A stretch of DNA of 34,559 bases, taken from an uncultured Fibrobacter sp. Lineage in GTDB: Bacteria; Fibrobacterota; Fibrobacteria; Fibrobacterales; Fibrobacteraceae. This document shows, piece after piece, positions 12,855 through 21,376 of the stretch. The translations under genes and the position numbers were made by a program. The stretch's first letter is position 1. Every line of letters begins with the position of its first letter. Location of the stretch: the NCBI RefSeq assembly GCF_937877005.1, contig NZ_CALEFV010000207.1:1-34559 (forward strand), given 5' to 3'. Below the pieces are notes generated by a model. It was not told the DNA's origin. It made no database searches and saw only the letters and a program-made list of their open reading frames with translations.

Positions 12855-14081
12855 TTACCACCAGTTGGCACCGCATTCAACGGCAGAGGTAGCACCAGTC
12901 AATGCGAGAGACATAGAACCCGAACAGTCCGAAGCTTTCGCCTCTAAAGACGCATGATAAGTTCCAGAAGTAGCCGTTCCTCCGTTGACGGAAGCGCTCC
13001 AAGATTCTCCAGTAGCACTCTTGCACCAAATCTGGCAACCACCAGGATTCGATCCACCCATGACAATTGTGTAAGTCCCTGCCTTCGGCAAAGTCACCGT
13101 ACCATTCGCTTCAAGAATTTCATAATCCGGAGCACTGGTGTCAATCGCCTTTACACCCGTGCAAGGAAAATCTTGCACAGTTCCATCATCATTGGAAACA
13201 GATACAACCGGCGTCACTTCGTCGCCCTTGGCAGAAACAGAAGCTACAGCAGTTTCACCCGTTCCAGTAGCACCGGTCCAAGTGTAACCCGTAATCGTAG
13301 CGCCAGTAGAAGCACAACCAGAAACAGTCCAAGTCACATTTACAGGACCACTTACAACATCAGGTTCAGTTGCATCGGGCACGCACTTACAACCCGTAAT
13401 CGGGGCACCGTTCACCTGTAAATTCGAGCAAGCTATCGTTTCGCTCTTAAGACCAACCGTCACCGTCACAGAGGCCGTCTTCGGTCCCGAACCCGCATAG
13501 GTAATAGCCTCAGATGTCATTCCCGTGCCGGTTCCATCATCACCGAAATTCCAGCTATAGGAAGCCTGAATGAATTCTTGCATGGTAGTTCCCGAGGCCA
13601 GATTCGGAGTAAAGTCCCACGTAGTGGATTTAGTCTTGTCAATAGGACTCTTTGTCGGTTTGCAAGAACCGAGACCCGAAACGGGCACCGTTTCCGCAGA
13701 GGAAGATCCCGGATCGATAATGTTTCTAGAAGAAGAAGACTGCTTAGTCGTACGGTTAATGGACGACGAGGACATCGGGAACGACATCGAAGAAGTGGGG
13801 CCCGTAGCAGAAGACACCGGCTGATCTTCTGCACTAGAATAGGCCGTGGGATCCAATAGATAATCATGATACTTGGCTTCGCAGTCCGGGTTGGCCATGC
13901 AATCACTAAAGGCGGCCTTTCTCATGGAGGCCAAATCCGTTGTATCACCATCCGCTCTAATAAAAGATGCCTTGGTAATTTCGTCCTGTTCATCCCATTC
14001 ATTAATAGTACCGTCACCGCAGGCCCAGAAGGTGCCAACGGCAGCGACGGAAGCAAATCCTATGAAAAGTTTCTTCTTCAT
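12855..14081 (-). CDS. Fibrobacter-type lipoprotein with Ser-rich linker and PKD domain
   Basis: ATG 14081 was chosen over 14111 because AAAGAGG lies ~8 nt upstream and the signal peptide MKKKLFIGFASVAAVGTFWAC ends in a lipobox at Cys21. The product is 408 aa. A small Cys-containing region (DCMANPDCEAKYHDYLLD, ~65-85) comes first. A Ser-rich low-complexity linker (~88-140) follows. Next is a PKD-like domain (YSWNFGDDGTGTGMTSE), then a second PKD/Ig-like domain (VNVTWTVSGCASTGATITGY) and a C-terminal beta domain rich in Gly, Ser and Cys. Such Ser-linked multidomain lipoproteins are common on Fibrobacter cell surfaces. The C-terminal domain could bind carbohydrate, but no diagnostic motif was found. 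It is transcribed alone. Confidence 0.85.
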   Translation of the reverse strand: MKKKLFIGFASVAAVGTFWACGDGTINEWDEQDEITKASFIRADGDTTDLASMRKAAFSDCMANPDCEAKYHDYLLDPTAYSSAEDQPVSSATGPTSSMSFPMSSSSINRTTKQSSSSRNIIDPGSSSAETVPVSGLGSCKPTKSPIDKTKSTTWDFTPNLASGTTMQEFIQASYSWNFGDDGTGTGMTSEAITYAGSGPKTASVTVTVGLKSETIACSNLQVNGAPITGCKCVPDATEPDVVSGPVNVTWTVSGCASTGATITGYTWTGATGTGETAVASVSAKGDEVTPVVSVSNDDGTVQDFPCTGVKAIDTSAPDYEILEANGTVTLPKAGTYTIVMGGSNPGGCQIWCKSATGESWSASVNGGTATSGTYHASLEAKASDCSGSMSLALTGATSAVECGANWW

Positions 14082-14142
14082 ATATAAAACCTCTTTCCAC
14101 GAAAAATACATTATTCAAAAAGAAAACGATACCGTTGTAAGC

Positions 14143-14193
14143 ATTTTCGTCAATAAAAATACGAAAATCAGCCTGTTTTTGGTAAATTTTCGT
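14143..14193. repeat. Three copies of octamer ATTTTCGT/ACGAAAAT upstream of the lipoprotein gene
   Basis: Copies at 14143-14150 (+), 14161-14168 (-) and 14186-14193 (+) lie within 51 bp in the 145-bp AT-rich gap between the lipoprotein start and the mlaF-like stop. The alternating orientation suggests a binding site, but chance in AT-rich DNA is possible. No other element is clear in this gap. Confidence 0.35.
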
Positions 14194-14226
14194 TTACAAT
14201 GCGTACGATTTTAGCGTTTTTCGTTT

Positions 14227-15012
14227 TCATTCCTCTTCCACCGAAATTTTGCGCTGTCCGGTAATGAACTGGTGCACGTAGGGGTTGCTCGTGTTCTTGA
14301 TTTCTTCGACCGTCCCCACCTCGATAATACGACCATTGTAGAGCATGGCAATGCGGTCAGCCACCTTGAAGGCGCTCACCATGTCATGCGTCACCACCAC
14401 TGACGTCACGCCGAGCTTGCTCTGCATATCGAGAATCAGGTCATTGATGACATCGCTCGTAATGGGGTCCAAACCCGTCGTCGGTTCGTCGTACAGAAGG
14501 ATTTCCGGGTTCAAGGCAATGGCTCGAGCCAAGGCAACGCGCTTGCGCATACCGCCCGAAAGTTCCGACGGCATCTTGGTACGGAATTCCGGAACCAGGT
14601 TGATCATCTGCAACTTTTCGGTCACCACGTCCTGAATCTGCTTCTCGGAAAGTTCCGGGTGATGTTCACGCAGGGCGAACGCAATATTCTCGCCGGTATC
14701 CATGGAGTCAAAAAGGGCTCCCATCTGAAACAGCATTCCCATCTTGCGACGGATTGTATGCGTATCGAAATACTTCGGGGTACTGATCGTCACGCCATCG
14801 ACAGTCACTTCGCCACCATCCGGCTGCAGCAACCCAATCATGTGCTTCAGGATCACCGACTTTCCGCCGCCGGACTTTCCGATAATCACCATGGTCTCGC
14901 CACGGCGAATATCCAGATTCACGTCGCAAAGCACATCCTGCGGACCGAAGGACTTCTTGAGGCCCTTCAGGCGGATGGCGATATCGTTAGGGTCGATTTT
15001 TACGTTCGGCAT
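14227..15012 (-). CDS. mlaF: MlaF-type ABC ATPase for phospholipid transport
   Basis: This 261-aa ATPase drives the MlaE permease in retrograde or anterograde phospholipid trafficking across the envelope. It has Walker A GKSGGGKS (residues 45-52), Q-loop LFQMGALFDS, signature SELSGGMRKRVALARA, Walker B ILLYDEPTTGLDP and H-loop VTHD. The GALFDS and LSGGMRKRVALARA runs are diagnostic of the MlaF family. It lies 9 nt after mlaE and is the last gene of the block. No MCE-domain protein (MlaD) follows; the next gene downstream is in the same direction but is a PKD lipoprotein with its own start region. Confidence 0.93.
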   Translation of the reverse strand: MPNVKIDPNDIAIRLKGLKKSFGPQDVLCDVNLDIRRGETMVIIGKSGGGKSVILKHMIGLLQPDGGEVTVDGVTISTPKYFDTHTIRRKMGMLFQMGALFDSMDTGENIAFALREHHPELSEKQIQDVVTEKLQMINLVPEFRTKMPSELSGGMRKRVALARAIALNPEILLYDEPTTGLDPITSDVINDLILDMQSKLGVTSVVVTHDMVSAFKVADRIAMLYNGRIIEVGTVEEIKNTSNPYVHQFITGQRKISVEEE

Positions 15013-15021
15013 AATCTTACC

Positions 15022-15828
15022 TTAGAAGAACAGGATGGCGTCCAGAACAAAGTCTGCAATCAAAATCATCAGGCAGCTGGAAACCACGACACTCATCGTA
15101 GCAATTCCCACGCCGCGGGCACCCGCCTTGGCATTAACGCCATGGTAGTAGCCGAGCAAGAAAATCAAGGTTCCAAAGACAAAGGACTTGAGCACCCCGG
15201 ACCACAGGTCCATCGGGTCGAACAGGTACTGCATCCCAGTCACGTAGGTGTAGGTCGTAATGTCAAGTCCTAGCACGCACACGATCCAGCCACCGATAAT
15301 GGCTAGCGCATTGGAAATAATCGTGAGGCAAGGAATCATCGTAAAGAAGGCGACAAAGCGCGGCAGGGCCAGGTAACGGTACGGTTCCAGACCAAGCACC
15401 GTGTAGGCAGCCAGTTCCTCCTTTTCCTTCATGGATCCAAGCTCTGCAGCGACAGCGCTACCGACTCGGCCCGAAAGCACGATTGCCGTAAGGAGGGGTC
15501 CCAGTTCAATCAAGATCATCTTGCACGCAGCCGTTCCCACAAACTTGTCTGCAACCAGATTATGGAACTCGAATTCCGCCTGCACGGTCGCCACCATTCC
15601 CGTAAAAATAGAGGTCACGAACAAGAGCGGAAGCGACGATACGCCAATCGAAATCATCTGCTTTACAATCAGGTCCGGATTCTTATGAATATAGCGCAAC
15701 TGCTTGAGCGTATTCAGCAAGATGCAGACAACTTCGCCGATATTCGAAATACCGGTGACAATGATATCGCCTATCCAGAAAAACGGTTTAACCAAAGTCA
15801 GCAAAATCCGCTCCTCCACCATCGTCAT
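15022..15828 (-). CDS. mlaE: MlaE-type ABC permease for phospholipid transport
   Basis: ATG 15828 gives 268 aa, close to E. coli MlaE (260); it has GCGAGG about 10 nt upstream. ATG 15873 would add 15 residues and overlap dnaB by 86 nt. The protein has five or six hydrophobic helices and the family core GPLLTAIVLSGRVGSAVAAE followed by LGSMKEKEELAAYTVLG. The C-terminal GARGVGIATMSVVVSS region also fits. MlaE sits in the inner membrane and forms the lipid passage with MlaF and an MCE ring. The gene start lies inside the dnaB 3' end by 41 nt, an unusual overlap for unrelated functions. Confidence 0.92.
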   Translation of the reverse strand: MTMVEERILLTLVKPFFWIGDIIVTGISNIGEVVCILLNTLKQLRYIHKNPDLIVKQMISIGVSSLPLLFVTSIFTGMVATVQAEFEFHNLVADKFVGTAACKMILIELGPLLTAIVLSGRVGSAVAAELGSMKEKEELAAYTVLGLEPYRYLALPRFVAFFTMIPCLTIISNALAIIGGWIVCVLGLDITTYTYVTGMQYLFDPMDLWSGVLKSFVFGTLIFLLGYYHGVNAKAGARGVGIATMSVVVSSCLMILIADFVLDAILFF

Positions 15829-17200
15829 AAGAATATGCCTCGCCTTCGCCGCCTTCAGATTCAGGGGCAGCATCGTAGAAGGTGGTATATTCCGGAATAA
15901 AGGTCATAGGAATATCCTTCACAGAACCGTTACGGTGTTTGGCCACAATCAGTTCGGCCGTATGCTTGTCTTCTTCCCTATGAGTCTGCACGTACTTACG
16001 TTCCACGAACCACACCATATCGGCATCCTGTTCGATAGAACCCGATTCGCGGAGGTCCGAAAGCTGCGGACGTTCGCGTCCCTTTTCTTCGACCTTACGG
16101 CTAAGCTGGGCGAGCGCAATCACGGGAATCTGCATTTCCTTGGCTAGAATCTTGAGGCCACGTGAAATGGCACCAATAGCTACCGCGCGGTTTTCTTCCT
16201 TGCCTGTCTTCATCAGCTGCAAATAGTCGATAATCAGCAGGTCCAGTTTCCCCTTGCGTTTCAGCTGGCGCGCCTTGCTCATGAGTTCCATGATACCGAG
16301 GTCCGCATTGTCGTCGACATAGAGCGGGGCCTGCTGTATCGGAGTTACCGCCGTAATCAATTTTTTCTTTTCGTCACTATTGAGGTAGCCGTTGCGCAAC
16401 TTGCTCTGGTCAATCTGAGCTTGCGAACAAAGTAAACGCTGGGCAAGCTGAACACCGTCCATTTCCAGACTGAAGAAAGCCACATTGTGGTGATAGTTGA
16501 TCGCCGCATTCGCCGCAATCGTCAAGGCGAAAGAGGTTTTACCGACACCCGGACGGGCAGCCAAGATAATCAGATCCGAATTCTGCAGGCCATTCGTCAG
16601 TTCATCCAGTTCCGTAATCCCCGTACGGATTCCCGTAATGCCGTCCTTGCGGTTGTTCAGGCGTTCCAAAAGGGGCGACACAAAGCTCTGAATCGGTTTC
16701 AGTGAATCGCGAATCTGGTCATCGGCAATCGCAAATATTTCGCGTTCGGCATCCTGCAGAACTTCGTCGGGTGCAGCAGCCGGATCCATCGCATTCTTGA
16801 TTACGTTCGAAGAAGACTTAATCAGCTTGCGAAGAGTAGCCTTCTTACGTAGCAGCTCAATATGCCAACTCGCATTGGCCGACGACGCAACCGATTCCAT
16901 CAGCTCAAACAGATACTCGCGACCACCGACAAGTCCAAGCTTGTCCATTTTTTCAAGTTCAGACGCAAGAGTGACCAGGTCTATCGGAGTTACCGTCCTA
17001 TTTAGCGTACAAAGAGCTGTCCATATCAGTTGGTGCCTTTCCAAGTAGAAAAAGCTTTCGTCCTTGATGATCATGATGGCTTCCCCCATCACGTCCGGAT
17101 CGCGGAGAATGCTGCCAAGCAGGCAACGCTCCGCATCCAGGTCCATCGGGACTTGGCGACCTTCATAGGAATTCTTTTGGATCTCGAAATCAGGCATCAT
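15788..17200 (-). CDS. dnaB: Replicative DNA helicase DnaB
   Basis: This 470-aa hexameric helicase unwinds DNA at the replication fork. The N-terminal domain (~18-120) begins PMDLDAERCLLGSILRDP. A linker helix follows, then the RecA-like motor at ~180-450. The motor has Walker A ARPGVGKTS (215-223), SLEMDGVQLAQRLL, Walker B LLIIDYLQLM (321-330), the QLSRKVEEKGRERPQLSDL region and a C-terminal arginine-containing motif KHRNGSV. The acidic Gly/Asp-rich tail after residue ~445 is specific to this copy. The length is normal and nothing is missing. The start (ATGATG at 17200) lies within the end of the sigma-54 activator gene, and mlaE starts inside the 3' end, so dnaB is embedded in an operon. 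Confidence 0.96.
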   Translation of the reverse strand: MMPDFEIQKNSYEGRQVPMDLDAERCLLGSILRDPDVMGEAIMIIKDESFFYLERHQLIWTALCTLNRTVTPIDLVTLASELEKMDKLGLVGGREYLFELMESVASSANASWHIELLRKKATLRKLIKSSSNVIKNAMDPAAAPDEVLQDAEREIFAIADDQIRDSLKPIQSFVSPLLERLNNRKDGITGIRTGITELDELTNGLQNSDLIILAARPGVGKTSFALTIAANAAINYHHNVAFFSLEMDGVQLAQRLLCSQAQIDQSKLRNGYLNSDEKKKLITAVTPIQQAPLYVDDNADLGIMELMSKARQLKRKGKLDLLIIDYLQLMKTGKEENRAVAIGAISRGLKILAKEMQIPVIALAQLSRKVEEKGRERPQLSDLRESGSIEQDADMVWFVERKYVQTHREEDKHTAELIVAKHRNGSVKDIPMTFIPEYTTFYDAAPESEGGEGEAYSYDDGGGADFADFG

Positions 17201-18650
17201 CGCCTTCCATAATAATTTTCAATTCTTTCAACTTGCGCCACAAAGTAGCACGACTTATGCCCAGACGCTTGCAGACCTCGGTACGGTTCCCCTTGCAGAC
17301 GCTCAGAGCGTGCAGGATATGCCTACGTTCCATTTCTTCGAGCGAAAGAATTTTTTCATCTTCGTCTACCGTCTCGGTCTTTTCCTGCACTAAAGAAGAC
17401 GCACTGCGTTCAAAAGCGATACCAGGCAATTCATCCGGTACCCCTCCCACCTCCGACTCATCCTTGATATGCGGAATGGCCACCGCCTTTTCACGGGCAC
17501 ACTCCTGAACTTCTTCGGGCAAGTCCTCCAGACGAATTACGCCATTATCGGCCAGGACAATCGCATGTTCGATGATATTCTCAAGTTCACGGATGTTGCC
17601 CGGATAGGAGTACTTCGTAAGCGCGTACAACGCAGCCGGCTCCAAATCGACAATTTCCTTTCCCTGGGCATCCTTGTTCTTGAGAATAAAATACTTGATC
17701 AGGTTAGGCAAGGCCGGAGTCCGTTCACGCAGCGGAGGCAAAAGCAGGTGGAACGTATTCAGGCGATAATAAAGGTCTTCGCGAAAAGATCCTTTCTGCA
17801 TGGATTCCTGCAGATCCCGGTTCGTAGCGGCCAGAACGCGAACATCCAGATAACGCGGTTCAGTCTCGCCCACGCGCCTGATTTCATGATTTTGCAAAAA
17901 GCGCAACAGCTTGACCTGGGTCGCAGGAGAAAGTTCACCGACTTCGTCAAGAAAGAGCGTACCGCCATTGGCCGATTCGAACAAGCCTTTCTTGTCCCCA
18001 GTAGATCCCGTATAGGCACCCTTCTTGCTTCCGAAAAGTTCGCTTTCGACCAGATTTTCGGGAATGGCACCGCAGTTCACCGCCACGAAGGGTTCGTTTG
18101 CCCGCTTACTATAGCGATGGATGACATTCGCCAGGAACTCCTTGCCCGATCCCGATTCACCCGTAATCAGCACCGTACTGTTTGTCGGGGCAACCTTGTA
18201 AACGGTCTTCAGGATTTTGCGCATTTCGGGCGTGTTTCCGAGCAGGCTGTCCAAAACCTGCGATTCCATGAGCTGGTTGTTGGAACGGTTCTGCAGCTGC
18301 GACTGAATTTTACGCGCCGTTGATTCTAGCAGCGAAAGGGTAACCGGCTTTTTCAAGAAGGAATTGGCACCACGCGTTATCGCTGCCGCAGCCCCCTGCC
18401 AGTTACGGTCATCGCACAAAACAAAGATCTCTATTCCCGGGTGTCTTTCCTTGAGAAAGCTCACCATGTCCATATTGTCCTGCATCAAGAATGGGACCTC
18501 GATAAACGCAAGGTCTATCGGGCTTTTCTTGACGATAGGCATTAGGTCGTTTTCCCGGCTACATACCAATACATCGGTACCAGGCACCGACCAAGAACGC
18601 TGGATATCGTCGACAAACCTCTGATCTAAATCCGCGATCAGGATATTCAT
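17190..18650 (-). CDS. NtrC-family sigma-54 activator with degenerate receiver domain
   Basis: The 486-aa protein has receiver, AAA+ and Fis-type DNA-binding domains. The receiver (~1-120) begins MNILIADLDQ, but the phosphorylated Asp is replaced by Glu51 (AFIEVPF) and the usual Thr/Ser by Cys79; Lys101 is kept. The AAA+ domain has Walker A GESGSGKE (164-171), the sigma-54-contacting loop GAYTGS (211-216; GAFTGA is usual), Walker B TLFLDEVGEL and sensor/arginine-finger region REDLYYRLNTF. The C-terminal helix-turn-helix (~450-482) includes GNRTEVCKRLGISRATLWRKL. Such proteins open promoters bound by sigma-54 RNA polymerase. Without the Asp it may be constitutively active or controlled otherwise. 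It follows the response regulator by 11 nt and overlaps dnaB by 11 nt. Confidence 0.92.
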   Translation of the reverse strand: MNILIADLDQRFVDDIQRSWSVPGTDVLVCSRENDLMPIVKKSPIDLAFIEVPFLMQDNMDMVSFLKERHPGIEIFVLCDDRNWQGAAAAITRGANSFLKKPVTLSLLESTARKIQSQLQNRSNNQLMESQVLDSLLGNTPEMRKILKTVYKVAPTNSTVLITGESGSGKEFLANVIHRYSKRANEPFVAVNCGAIPENLVESELFGSKKGAYTGSTGDKKGLFESANGGTLFLDEVGELSPATQVKLLRFLQNHEIRRVGETEPRYLDVRVLAATNRDLQESMQKGSFREDLYYRLNTFHLLLPPLRERTPALPNLIKYFILKNKDAQGKEIVDLEPAALYALTKYSYPGNIRELENIIEHAIVLADNGVIRLEDLPEEVQECAREKAVAIPHIKDESEVGGVPDELPGIAFERSASSLVQEKTETVDEDEKILSLEEMERRHILHALSVCKGNRTEVCKRLGISRATLWRKLKELKIIMEGDDA

Positions 18651-18661
18651 CGCAATCCTAC

Positions 18662-19036
18662 TTAGGAATGGCTCTTGATAATTTCTTCGACCTTGGCGCG
18701 AAGGGCCTGCAGATCAACAGGTTTGTTGAAGGTTGCAGCAGCATCAAAATGCTGGGCAGTCATCAAGTAGTCTTCGGCAGACGTACGACCACCACCGCTC
18801 ACGGCAATCGTACGATCGCTCATACCCAGGCGACGCAGGTCGAGAATGACCTCGTACCCATCGATATTGGGCATAATGATATCGGTAATAATCACATCGT
18901 AAGTCTTGTTCTGATACAGAGCCTTGGCTTCCTTACCGTCGTGGGCCGTTTCCACATTGTAGCCCTTGATTTCAAGAGCGGATTTCAGCATCAGGTTGAA
19001 CTGTTCATCATCGTCGATAATCAGAATGGTAGGCAT
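18662..19036 (-). CDS. Single-domain response regulator (CheY-like receiver)
   Basis: I start at ATG 19036, the second of two adjacent ATGs, because AAGGAGG then lies 4 nt upstream instead of 1. This gives 124 aa. The receiver is complete: IIDDDEQF (acidic pair), VIITDIIMPNIDG (phospho-acceptor Asp), AVSGGG (Ser) and FNKPVD (Lys). There is no output domain, so it probably relays phosphate or signals through protein contact. It overlaps the histidine kinase stop by one base (TGATG), so the two are a cognate pair. The next gene is the sigma-54 activator whose own receiver lacks the Asp, which suggests division of labour. Confidence 0.93.
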   Translation of the reverse strand: MPTILIIDDDEQFNLMLKSALEIKGYNVETAHDGKEAKALYQNKTYDVIITDIIMPNIDGYEVILDLRRLGMSDRTIAVSGGGRTSAEDYLMTAQHFDAAATFNKPVDLQALRAKVEEIIKSHS

Positions 19037-21375
19037 CATTCCTCCTTCGTTTCGGTTTCCAATGGCCAATATAGATAAAATGTAGTTCCTTCGCCCAAGG
19101 TTGTCTGCACGGTAAAGTAGGCATCACCCTCTTTTAGGAGCCTCAATGCCGAAGAAAGACCCAATCCCAGGCCTTCTCCAGGAGACTTTGTCGTAAAGAA
19201 CGGAGCAAATATGCGTTCCAGCGTGTTCGAATCCATTCCCGTTCCCGTATCGGCGATATCCATCTTAGCATATCTACCGGCAGGATCCGGAGGCGCATAG
19301 GGCATGACCAACTGAGATTCGAGAGTTTCGGCATGCAGTCGGAAAGTCAGGGAGCCTCCCGTCTGTTTCATGGCAAAAATGGCGTTGTTGGCAAGGTTGC
19401 TAATAATACGGTCAAGCGACGCCACGACACCACGAATTTTCAAAGTACGATCCAAATCCTCGCTGTGGAGCCTGATATTTGGCGGAAGGGTAAGCGAAAT
19501 TTTCTTGACCACGTCTTCGATAATCATGTAAGGAGCAAAGACCATCGCCGGAGTTGCCGCATTGGCGTTGCCTCGAATGGCATTCAGCAGTTCCTCGAGA
19601 GACGTCTTGCCACGTTCTGCAGCCTTGAGCGCCTCGCCAATAAAGTTGTAAGCCTGATGATCCGGCGTGAGCATTTCCTGCGCCAACTGGCAGAAACCAA
19701 TCTGCGATCCGAGAATATTGTTGTAGTCGTGCGCAAAGGCTCCGCACATCGTGCCCAGTTCTTCGAGTCTCGAATGAATGAACTTCTGTTCGCGCAGCAT
19801 GTTTCGTTCCTGTTCGAGCCTGCGCTGTTCCGTCATATCGACCTTGAGACACAGTGTCTTGTATGGAGCCGTTCCCTGCATAATGGGAATGTACATATTG
19901 TCGAAGGTCTGAATCAGTTCACCATTCTTGATCAAGCGGTTAGACTCGTCCTGAGAAATTTCATGACCGTCCTTGTCCTCGAACGAGGTATAAACTTTCA
20001 CTTCGCCAGATTCGCGAGCTTCCTTTTCTAGTGCAGAAACCATTTCGGGACTATCGCTGGCACCTTCTCTCGAGCCGCGCTTCTCAATATCCTTCTGATT
20101 CTGTTTCTGGTAGACGCCCTGTTCATTCTTGTACCATACTCTAAACGGAAGCGCATTAATAAGCGTATTCAGAACATTCTCCTTTTCCGCCTTGATGCTC
20201 GCTTCCTTATCGAGACGATCCTGATAGCGCACCAGGTCATGAGTGTATTCTACATACTGTTCATTCAAGGTCTTCAAATTCTGTTGCAGCAGCAAGGTGC
20301 GCGACTGGTCCATAAAGAAGGCTATATTGACAATATTGGTCAGGTTCTGCCTGCAACGGAATAGATGTATCTTGAAAGAATGAGTTTCTCCATTCAGACT
20401 CATGCGCACATCGTTATAGACACTTTCCCTAAAGTAGTCCAGATTTGGCGGAAACACGCTCTTAATCGATTTTCCGAAAAGGCTGGTCGACGACAGACCA
20501 AGTAACTTCATGGCACCGCTATTGACATTTTCAATGCGGCCGTCATTGTCGTAATAGATTACACCATTTTCCGTTTTGCTGATCAGCTTTTGCAAAAGCC
20601 AGAAAGAACTCTTGTCGCGGAACATGTTCGATGTGTAGTAGAAACCGCAAAGGATTGCCATCAAAATACACAAGAACTGGTGCCACACCAAGAAATGGAA
20701 GGATCCCGTCAGGAACTTGAAACCGCTTGCAATCGGAATGACGAAGTCAAACAGGAGGGCTACCAATACAAAACTTGCATAAAGACTAACCACTTGGCTC
20801 CCCGCTTTACCCATCAACTGGTCAAACGACAGGAAAGAGCTTCGCAGCAAATAGTAAATCGTCACCAGGAAAGTCGGCAGCAAGAAAAACAAGTATATCA
20901 GGGAAAACACGTAAAAGATCGGATAGTGAGCAAACGGGCTCCAGCTACCAATATGGAAATTTTCAATCGAGCCGGGCGAGACAACAAAAAGTGTCGTCAT
21001 AATCGCAATGACGAGCGATCCCGTCATGGAAAAAGCCATGCGCAGGCGACGGCGTTTGCGGAAAAGGACCATTTCTCCAATCTGGAACGTAATCAGGCCC
21101 TCGCGAATCCAGGCCAAGGCCTGCACTCCAAATAGTAGCTGTCTTGCAATGTATTCCGACGACCCCGGAGTCATGGGCCCGCTCAGGAACATGATGCCGA
21201 GAATGGCGCACAAATTCCAGACAATATTGACAATCACCAGGTTGCGCAAGGCTGCAGGAATGCTCTGCATTGTCACCTTATTGCCCAAAATGACAGGTAA
21301 CAGGAAAGACAATACCAGCGCAATGACTGATAGGATCAACACATAAGGGGAATTTGAATACAGGCTTTCTGCCAT
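19036..21375 (-). CDS. Membrane histidine kinase, 7TM-PAS-PAS-HisKA-HATPase
   Basis: The 779-aa sensor has about seven hydrophobic helices in residues 10-250. A PAS domain follows at ~257-360 (NGVIYYDNDGRIENVNSGA), then a coiled linker. A second PAS-like domain spans ~400-516 (INALPFRVWYKNEQGVY). The dimerisation helix carries the phospho-acceptor His549 in GAFAHDYNNIL. The ATPase domain shows the N box SNLANNAIFAM (659-669), G1 IADTGTGMD, F box IFAPFFTTK and G2 GEGLGLGLS. All catalytic residues are present. The AHDYNN form is common in kinases that pair with NtrC-type or stand-alone receivers. The gene begins one base after the upstream GH9 cellulase stop, so cellulase and sensor share a transcript. 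The ligand is unknown; a cell-surface or plant-polymer signal is my inference. Confidence 0.93.
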   Translation of the reverse strand: MAESLYSNSPYVLILSVIALVLSFLLPVILGNKVTMQSIPAALRNLVIVNIVWNLCAILGIMFLSGPMTPGSSEYIARQLLFGVQALAWIREGLITFQIGEMVLFRKRRRLRMAFSMTGSLVIAIMTTLFVVSPGSIENFHIGSWSPFAHYPIFYVFSLIYLFFLLPTFLVTIYYLLRSSFLSFDQLMGKAGSQVVSLYASFVLVALLFDFVIPIASGFKFLTGSFHFLVWHQFLCILMAILCGFYYTSNMFRDKSSFWLLQKLISKTENGVIYYDNDGRIENVNSGAMKLLGLSSTSLFGKSIKSVFPPNLDYFRESVYNDVRMSLNGETHSFKIHLFRCRQNLTNIVNIAFFMDQSRTLLLQQNLKTLNEQYVEYTHDLVRYQDRLDKEASIKAEKENVLNTLINALPFRVWYKNEQGVYQKQNQKDIEKRGSREGASDSPEMVSALEKEARESGEVKVYTSFEDKDGHEISQDESNRLIKNGELIQTFDNMYIPIMQGTAPYKTLCLKVDMTEQRRLEQERNMLREQKFIHSRLEELGTMCGAFAHDYNNILGSQIGFCQLAQEMLTPDHQAYNFIGEALKAAERGKTSLEELLNAIRGNANAATPAMVFAPYMIIEDVVKKISLTLPPNIRLHSEDLDRTLKIRGVVASLDRIISNLANNAIFAMKQTGGSLTFRLHAETLESQLVMPYAPPDPAGRYAKMDIADTGTGMDSNTLERIFAPFFTTKSPGEGLGLGLSSALRLLKEGDAYFTVQTTLGEGTTFYLYWPLETETKEE

Positions 21376-21376
21376 T

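Noticed and set aside
17469..18323. A 284-codon plus-strand frame opposite the sigma-54 activator
   Set aside because: It mirrors a gene with all AAA+ motifs intact and has Arg/Gln/Phe-rich composition typical of antisense frames.
19037..19069. N-terminal extension of the response regulator from 19069
   Set aside because: Ten extra residues precede the usual receiver start and lie within the kinase end. AAGGAGG fits ATG 19036.
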